This document shows positions 57,694 through 64,000 of a DNA stretch of 64,000 nucleotides, piece by piece. This stretch comes from Hirsutella rhossiliensis (Eukaryota; Ascomycota; Sordariomycetes; Hypocreales; Ophiocordycipitaceae). The notes under the pieces are model-generated. The model was given only the letters and a program-made list of their open reading frames with translations, made no database searches and was not told where the DNA came from. The stretch covers positions 930,001 through 994,000 of the forward strand of contig NW_025408670.1 in assembly GCF_020360975.1 (NCBI RefSeq), read 5' to 3'. Positions within the stretch are counted from its first letter, which is position 1; each line of letters begins with the position of its first letter. The position numbers and the translations under genes are program-made.

Positions 57694-59215
57694 ATGGAAG
57701 CGCAAATGGCGCGTGCCTCGAGCGCGTGCGTGAGGTGTCTCGCCGGCCTTGCCTCTGGCCCCGGCTCGGCAACACTACGAAGCGGGCCAACATTGGCCAG
57801 CGGAACTGCGCTGGGCCCCAAACTGCGAAGGCGGCAGTTTTGTAGCTCACAGAGACTGAACGAGAGGACCAAGGTCGAGCCGCTGCAGCCTCGCCAACAG
57901 AGGGCCAATGGCGGCGACGTCTATGCGGACGTGGCGTTTGCTTTCGAGTAAGCAGGCTCCTCCGGGCAGAGTGTCATCCAGCTGCTGACATCCCGGCAGC
58001 ATCGATGGCGTCTTGTACCGAGGCCACCAGAGCATCCCCGGGGCCAGAGAGGTGCTTCGGAAGATTCGGTCTCTCGGCATCCGCTACGTCTTTCTGACCA
58101 ACGGCGGAGGCGCCCATGAAGATGCCAAAGCGGCTTCCTTGACGAAACGTCTGCTCATGTCGCAGGACGAGGACGTGATTCACAACAGGGTCATTGTTTC
58201 TCACACCCCCATGCGTGGGTGGCCAGACGCCGTCAAGGAGCAGACTGTTCTGATTACCGGATCGCAGCCTGAGATGGCTCGACAGCTCGCCAATGAGTAA
58301 GTCGCCCTCCCAAGTCCCGCCTCGCCTTGACTCTTGCCGGAATTGCGGCCAACGGGGAGCAGGTATGGCTTCTCGCGGGCCGTGACCCCGGCCGATCTCA
58401 TCCATGACAACGACAAGATCTACCCCTTTGATCAGCTCAAGGACAGTCTTCATGCTCGTCATCGGCCACTCCCGGATGGGAAGTCGGCGTCCCGGATCGC
58501 CGAGGCCTACAGTCGGGACATGGCCGCGGACGCGCTCAAGATTGACCAGATTCTCGTATGGAACGACCCGAGAGACTGGTCGCTCGACATCCAAGTCATT
58601 CACGATCTCCTGCTGTCCCACCAAGGATACCTAGGCACCGTCTCGGAAAAGAATGGCGACCGGTCGTTGCCAAACAGTGGCTGGCAGCAGGATGGGCAGC
58701 CGAAGCTCTGGATCTCGAACCTCGACCTGGTCTGGAAGACAGAGTACCCCGTCAACAGGTTCGGCACCGGCGCCTTCGTGGAGGCGTTGAAGGGAGTGTG
58801 GTCCGCAGTCACGGGCGGCGCGGAGCTGCAGTTCAATGCGCTGGGCAAGCCGTCCAAGTTTACCTACGACTACGCGCACCAGAGGCTTCTCAACTACTAC
58901 TCGGACGCAAAGGCCGCGACTGACGTGGGCGTGCGGACGGACACGGGCAGGCAACGACCCCTGCGGAGGGTGTACATGATTGGGGACAACCCGGAGAGCG
59001 ACATCCGGGGCGCCAACGACTTCCGCTCCGACGACGGCGCCGAGTGGGTGCCGATTCTCGTGCGGACGGGCGTGTGGAGGCAGACGGCGGCCGAAAAGGA
59101 GCCTCGCCACAGGCCGGCTGTGATTGTCGACGACGTGGTGGACGCCATTGCGTGGGCGCTGAGGAACGAGGGTGTCGAGGTGGCGAGGGACTGGCTCGTG
59201 TCTGGAAAGATGTGA
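57694..59215 (+). CDS. HAD-superfamily hydrolase, CECR5/HDHD5-like, probably mitochondrial
   Basis: Three exons: 57694-57947, 58000-58296, 58363-59215; introns 57948-57999 (GTAAGC..CAG) and 58297-58362 (GTAAGT..CAG). Joined 1404 nt, 467 aa. Start at 57694 (ACAGCCATGG context); a second ATG at 57706 is possible. The first 60 residues are Arg/Ser-rich, a likely mitochondrial presequence. HAD motif I is DIDGVLYRG (Asp85, Asp87), motif II is FLTNGGG, and the acidic motif IV is in YMIGDNPESDIRGAN near the end, followed by PILVRTGVW. The intron 1 join creates the Asp of motif I, which supports it. The yeast counterpart is YKR070W, a mitochondrial protein of unknown substrate. Confidence 0.9.
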
Positions 59216-60099
59216 GGATGCGCAGGAAGACAGGTGGGCAATTAGACGGCCAGCCATTTTGTGTTTCTTGCGCGACTTGTCATGGCGCGTAGGAGCAAAC
59301 GCAGAGCTCTCCGTTGATATAAGATTCTTGCGGAGCAGACGCGCTGTGCCTCATTTCGCGTGCTCTTATGATCTCCGTATGATGACACGCATAGTGCTCT
59401 CTAGCTACTCTCATTGGACTGCCGTGTCAACAACACACACCATCGGTCGGAAACGCCTCACAAAGCGAGAGGGCCTCATCGCCCATATAACAACCAGCTC
59501 CGAACGATGCAGATGATGGTGCTCTGGCTGAAGGCAGACGAAGCCGAAGAGTATAGTGAGCAGGCCGAGGACCTGCTTTAAGAAGCCAACGCCCGTCTAA
59601 AGGACTTGAGACGCCAACTCCTTCGCATACAGACGGCAGAAGTTGGGATTCGTCGACCGCAGCCACTGACGTATCGCCCATGGCTGCGGTGATGCAGTTT
59701 GCAATCCAATGGACTATTTCGAGCACAGTTGACACCGCCAAAATGCTATTCGTGGTCACACTTCGCTTCCCGAAGACGGCTCATCATTGCCCTCTGCTCG
59801 CTGTTTCACCACCGAATGATTCGCTTCCACGCCTCTACCACGCCATGCTATGGATCCTTCTCGGGCACCTCCTAGAGCTTTGGGAGGATACGATGCCTAA
59901 GATGGGGTGTCTGCACGAGCTTCAATGCAGAAGTAAATAGTATTTAAGTTGATGAGTCCGTCTCCGGAGCCAACTTTCGCCGCCCATATTAACGCCGCCT
60001 ACTACCAAAATCTCACCTTGCGAGCTCCTGCAACTCATCAAACTCTTCTTCCTCATTCCTCAAATCTTTGAATATCAACCCCCTACCGGCAGCGCAAAC
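59216..60099. other. Intergenic; possible degraded coding scrap near 59509-59640
   Basis: The stretch 59509-59640 on + reads a Glu/Ala/Leu-rich helical sequence (KADEAEEYSEQAEDLL, one stop, then EANARLKDLRRQLLRIQ), which looks like a broken coiled-coil coding remnant, perhaps of a transposase tail. The rest is upstream sequence of the small secreted gene, with ATTTAAG at about 59942 as a weak TATA-like box. Confidence 0.3.
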
Positions 60100-60294
60100 A
60101 TGTTCTTCGGCACTGCTATTCTCGTTGCCAGCCTCTTCGGCGGCGCCCTGGCTGCCCCAGCTCGAGAGGCGCCCGCTAATTTTCGACTCCAGGACACTGT
60201 ATCCATGGGGGGAGAGGCGAGCGGAGGTCTCGAGGCGATTCCCGTCGTTGGGGATGAAATGGACAAAGCTGTCAAGGATATTACCCCTGTTTAG
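60100..60294 (+). CDS. Small secreted protein, 64 aa, no cysteine
   Basis: The ATG at 60100 follows a pyrimidine/A-rich leader with GCAAAC just before it, typical of fungal genes. Residues 1-19 form a clear signal peptide (MFFGTAILVASLFGGALAA). The mature part is about 45 residues with no Cys, acidic overall (GGEASGGLEAIPVVGDEMDK). No family recognised. It could be a small effector, a propeptide-only fragment or the first exon of a longer gene, although no donor site is obvious before the stop. Confidence 0.5.
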   Translation: MFFGTAILVASLFGGALAAPAREAPANFRLQDTVSMGGEASGGLEAIPVVGDEMDKAVKDITPV

Positions 60295-61045
60295 CCCGGG
60301 TCGGTTCTGATTAAGTCTGTACGACACGTCGGAAGAATAGAGCTGATTTCTTCTTTTACATCTTATTGGAATCCGAGCACTAGCCCGGCCTCAAGCTGCT
60401 CTTGGAAGGCCTTTATGAAAACTCGTCCTGATGGTCATGTTCGTCTGTCGGTTCTCCTTACCCTCAAGCCGACTTTCCTGGCTGGTTTCTCTCTTCTCGT
60501 CAACGTCTTTTCGCGCCATTGGAGGCGGTCGTAGCTAGATTGTCCCCATGAAGGTTGGCGTGCAAGTACTGTCATTGGTACAATCGATCTCATTCCATGT
60601 TGATGCTCCTAAGACTCAAAGCTCAGGCACTCTGACCATGTCGGCCACACTCAGGAGACAGCGAGCGATAGAGAACAGTGCCATCTAGCAACTCAACTGT
60701 GTCGGCATCAGTATAACCTTATACGTGTCTTTCATGTTGGAGTCCTCATGAGAAAGAGAAATGCTGTTCGCACAAAGACCGGCTATTCGGCGATGTGCGA
60801 ATAGTGACTTACATGCGCGAATAGCATTGCTTCCGGCTTCAAATCATGTTCACCTCACACGTGATTGTTCTTATGAATGGACATGGAAAAAAGGTTATGC
60901 CCTGCAATTTATTCCTGCATGGCAGCTAATATAAATCCGATGTTGGAGCGACCGAGGCCCAGGCCACAAAGGAAAATCTAGAGATTGCGGATATTATCTA
61001 GGCGAAAAAAAAGCTGTAACGGGGCAGATGAGCCGCCCTCGCCCT
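60295..61045. other. Intergenic, no supported gene
   Basis: It contains a small inverted/direct repeat, CTATTCG (60783-60789) with CGAATAG at 60798-60804 and again at 60818-60824. Nothing else recognised. Confidence 0.4.
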
Positions 61046-61456
61046 TTAGTTGTGATGGTGGCCACGGGGACCGTCACGGTGACCATGGGGACCGCCACGG
61101 GGACCGTCACGGTGACCACGGGGACCGCCACGGGGACCGCCACGGTGGCCATGGGGACCGCGGCGATGACCAAGACCGTTACGGTATCCGAAACCCTTGT
61201 TCCGACCGCGGAAGGGACGAAGGCCGCCAATTCCGTAGCCATACTGGTGGCCAGGTCCATAGTAGTAGTCCCAGCAGTCGTCGTCGTAGTAGTCGCAATA
61301 CCAGTCGTCATCATAGTAGTGGCCATAGTAGTAGCCACCTCTCTTGGAGAGGGATTCATCGGAGCGCTTCTCCACGTCATTGGACTGGACAGTGTCGGCG
61401 CTGGGGGCGGCGAGGGCCGCGGCCGCGAACAGGGTGGCGATGGTGAAGAACTTCAT
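61046..61456 (-). CDS. Secreted Kex2-site protein, Tyr/Asp-rich then Gly/His/Arg/Pro repeat
   Basis: 136 aa, single exon on the minus strand, start at 61456. Residues 1-17 are a signal peptide (MKFFTIATLFAAAALAA). A short propeptide has two KR sites (DVEKR and ESLSKR, about residues 31 and 39). The predicted mature chain begins GGYYYGHYYDDDWYC and holds 13 or so Tyr, many Asp and just two Cys (WYCDYYDDDCW), suggesting one disulphide. It then becomes Gly/Arg-rich and ends in repeats of HGHRGGPRG and HRDGPRG with a His tail. No family recognised. By form it could be an antimicrobial-like, metal-binding or wall-associated peptide. Expression and processing are inferred. Confidence 0.7.
   Translation of the reverse strand: MKFFTIATLFAAAALAAPSADTVQSNDVEKRSDESLSKRGGYYYGHYYDDDWYCDYYDDDCWDYYYGPGHQYGYGIGGLRPFRGRNKGFGYRNGLGHRRGPHGHRGGPRGGPRGHRDGPRGGPHGHRDGPRGHHHN
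61060..61160. repeat. Short tandem repeat encoding the HRDGPRGGPHG tail
   Basis: About 100 bp of GGGGACCGTCACGGTGACCA-like and GGGGACCGCCACGG units (period 9-15 bp, all multiples of three). Confidence 0.85.
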
Positions 61457-63530
61457 GTTGAAAGCTTTGCAGAGAGGTCCCGGTTTGTCTTGAATATGGA
61501 TGATAAGAAATGTTTGAATGAGTGAAGATGAGATGAACTGATGAGTGATGGAGAGAAAGAAGGATCCTGTCGTGGGGAGGCGGTGATATTTGTACTTGAG
61601 CAACTGGACTCTTCGTCCTCGTCCTTCGTCCCAAGTCCGACGAACAGCAGAGGATACAGCTGGGCTCGCAAGGGCCTCAACCAGCTGACCTTGGACGTCT
61701 CCTGATGCGACGGATGCAATCACGGCTACGAGACAAGGCTGCGGTGCAGTGTGCACCGCGGCAACTAAGCTGTAAGTCGCCGCTAAAGCAGGCCATGGCT
61801 TCGAAGCTGGAGTAATCGATCAGGACGGGTCTGTGCGATGTACATACATACACAGAAGGACCTCCAAGGACAAAGCATGCGGCTGAAGAGGACCATGTCC
61901 AGTAGTCGGCGTCCAGCCATGGGTCGTTCAGCACAGCGTCATGTCAACAACACCAGCACCGCGCCGGACATGAGCTATACTCTGCCAATGCTGACATGCA
62001 GTAAAGCCACGGGCTACAGAGTAGTCAGACTGGATATGCTCTGGCCTGGAAAAGTGGGACTATGGCGGCTCGGCTGCCAGCTGAGCTCTTGTTCGGCACT
62101 TGACGGAACAGAAATTAAGCTCCAGAGTTAAGCATAGAGCCATAGTCCAAGTGGCGAAACGCCGCGTTCTAGCCCTGGGTTCTCTGAGCCGATATAAGCA
62201 CGCTACTTCGCACTAATGAGTATAGTTGTCAGACTATAACACTCTTATTTCTGAATCCCTGTATCTTTATATTCACGATCTCGCCACTAGTCAGCGTAAA
62301 AGCAAATACGCAACCAGCTCTCCAATATACTGATAATTAGCTTGGTGCTAAGGCCACTTCCGTTGCCAAGTCGCGCCGTCGATGCGATGCCGCTTACCAG
62401 GCCCTTCTGGAGGCTGGCCAAGGAGCTAGGATAGCGAGGCTCCTGCGCCCAGAAGAAACTTCCCGCGCCTCCATCGTACATGCTTGCGCGGGAAATTGCA
62501 GAATACGTGAGCCATCTGGTCAGAGCAACGCTGCTGCACCTAGGGTTAGCTAGCTCTTCGCTTTCTGGCTGTTGTAGGTTGGCGAATCGGACGATCTGCT
62601 TGGCTGTGAGACGTTTCTTGGAAGTGTTTCGGTTCTCGCTACGGGTCGTCGAGTGCATGCGTTTGGGCACGTACATGAACGACTCCGTAGGCACACCTGA
62701 TCAACTGAACAGACGGCAGATGAGCTGGACTGGGAGCTGAGGAAAACGGTGAACAGGGGAGTCGGCAGACACGCGGGGGCAGCTGAAGAATCACGCGATA
62801 CGGCCATTAACTCATTATTTCTTTTGTTGCTTTCTTCTTCGGGTCCCCGGGGGGTAGGGGGTTTGCCGCCCTGGGACACTGTCGTGAAAATCCTGCGCAA
62901 AGGAAGAGAACCAAACTTGATACAAGTTGACCAGAATAGCTAGGGAAAGAATTCTAGAACCTCATTTCTTGGCTAGGAACATTCGCAAGCTGAGGCATTT
63001 CAAGATTTTAGGCCAGAAACGACTGGGTGCTCCGTAGCCAGCTTATGTCTATTTCGGAGTGGCCGGGCGTCTGAACTCGATTGTCGACACAATGAACCGG
63101 GGTCACGCAAGCTAAGGCGTTCTATATTCGTTTAGTTGCGGGCATTTGGCTACTGCGCGCCGTCGAGATGCTAGTTCCTCAGGGGCTTGATACCGCCTGG
63201 CTTTCTTTTTCCTTGCGGCTGTGCCCTGCAGTAATGCACTGGGGCAACTAAGCAAGGAAGAAGAAAATCGCCAGAAATTAATTACTAAGCCATTCTGTCG
63301 AGATAGAAGCCTCCAATTTGTTAGTAATATTATCGCAAAGGCATGACGGTCCCGGAGGTCTCCAGCAAGCCGAAGGCTGCGTATGCAGTTGTTTATGCGA
63401 TTTATAACTTGGCCTAGATAGTTGTTGAGGAGAGTAGGCATAAGAGGCCACAGTCATGCCCAATAGACCTAATAGTCATGCACAAGGAAGCCTGCCTGAC
63501 TAATATGACTCCCCTAGCCCAAGGACAGTA
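61457..63530. other. Intergenic to transitional DNA, no supported gene
   Basis: 5' flank of the Kex2-site gene, then 1.9 kb with only weak ORFs (62287-62694 and 63112-63441, both minus) that lack recognisable features. From about 63400 TA-rich, CTA/TAG-rich tracts begin to appear between normal CA/TG sites. Confidence 0.4.
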
Positions 63531-64000
63531 TATAGGCCTAACTTAGGTATAGGAATATCTTAATGCCCTCTTTTAGCTAGCTATATATAGTTACTATACC
63601 TATATAAGCCCCTCCCTTATCCTAATAGATAGACTAAGATATATATTACTAAATTTACCTTTCTATGCCCCTATTTCTTCTACTATGCTTTTAAGCCCCT
63701 ACTTAAGAGTTATAAGCCCGGCCTATATAGCTAGATTATCTTTTGCTCGCCGATATTACCTTTAAAGCTATTTACGAGCTATTAACGTGGTTATAACGCT
63801 TAAATCGTAGTATTAAGGCAAGGAACCTAGCTATACTAAGGGGCACTACTAGAAATATAAATTATATATCCCTTAAAGAAGGGTATTACTTATTAAGCTA
63901 GAACCCTTAATTTTTCTAAGATAACGTTAAAGGAAGTAAGAGGAGATAATTATATTATAAGACTAAAAGAAAGCCTTAATTAGACCCTATAAATTAAGGG
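63531..64000. mobile_element. Edge of a second RIP-mutated repeat island
   Basis: Composition changes to the same CA/TG-poor, TA-rich pattern as 1-20339, with survivors mainly in TGC/GCA. I cannot name the element; it continues beyond the window. Confidence 0.65.

Noticed and set aside
61046..61456. Dikaritin-type RiPP precursor
   Set aside because: It has a signal peptide, KR sites and Tyr, but no multiple identical Kex2-bounded cores and no DUF3328 (UstYa-like) gene nearby.
62287..63441. Two minus-strand ORFs (62287-62694, 63112-63441)
   Set aside because: No recognisable domain, signal peptide or codon bias; near a RIP-affected edge.

Overview
The window is nuclear DNA of a filamentous ascomycete, probably a sordariomycete and most likely hypocrealean. 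Short spliceosomal introns (52 to 117 nt, GT..AG with CTAAC/CTGAC-like branch sites), GC-rich third codon positions, secreted proteins with Kex2 sites and transposon relics carrying a repeat-induced point mutation (RIP) signature all point there. The species cannot be fixed from the sequence alone.

Region 1 (1-20339) is a graveyard of RIP-mutated retrotransposons: a Tad-like LINE cut by the left edge, a Ty3/gypsy chromovirus copy A (3927 to about 10884), an unidentified RIP-mutated ORF, the 3' end of a Ty1/copia element, and a second chromovirus copy B in inverted orientation (13655-20339). CA and TG are almost absent while CG, CC and GC remain, so the DNA is mutated without being AT-rich. 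Nearly every former Gln or Trp codon reads as a stop.

Region 2 (20340-31000) is abruptly different and not RIP-mutated. A nearly complete Ty3/gypsy chromovirus C has its 5' LTR, a self-priming primer-binding site, gag, protease, RT/RNase H, integrase/chromodomain and an antisense accessory ORF. It is interrupted by frameshifts, most of which look like one missing base in a homopolymer. A 3250-bp Mutator-like element with perfect 74-bp inverted repeats cuts off its 3' LTR.

Region 3 (31001-44542) is gene-poor. It holds a 677-aa secreted collagen-like, Gly/Pro/His-rich, probably GPI-anchored wall protein and a CAP/PR-1 secreted protein, followed by about 6.7 kb with no supported gene.

Region 4 (44543-59215) is a compact block of conserved housekeeping genes: NDUFA8-like complex I subunit, Nup57/Nup54 nucleoporin, glycine decarboxylase P-protein, Sqt1-like ribosome assembly protein, Spp1-like COMPASS PHD protein, Sco1 copper chaperone and a CECR5/HDHD5-like HAD hydrolase. 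Four of them act in or are targeted to mitochondria. All six intron-containing genes of regions 3 and 4 join to uninterrupted reading frames.

Region 5 (59216-64000) carries two small secreted proteins, a 64-aa one and a 136-aa Kex2-site-bearing Tyr/Asp then Gly/His/Arg-rich one. It ends in a second RIP-mutated island at the right edge. The housekeeping block is therefore flanked on both sides by secreted, low-complexity surface or effector-like genes and RIP-mutated repeats.
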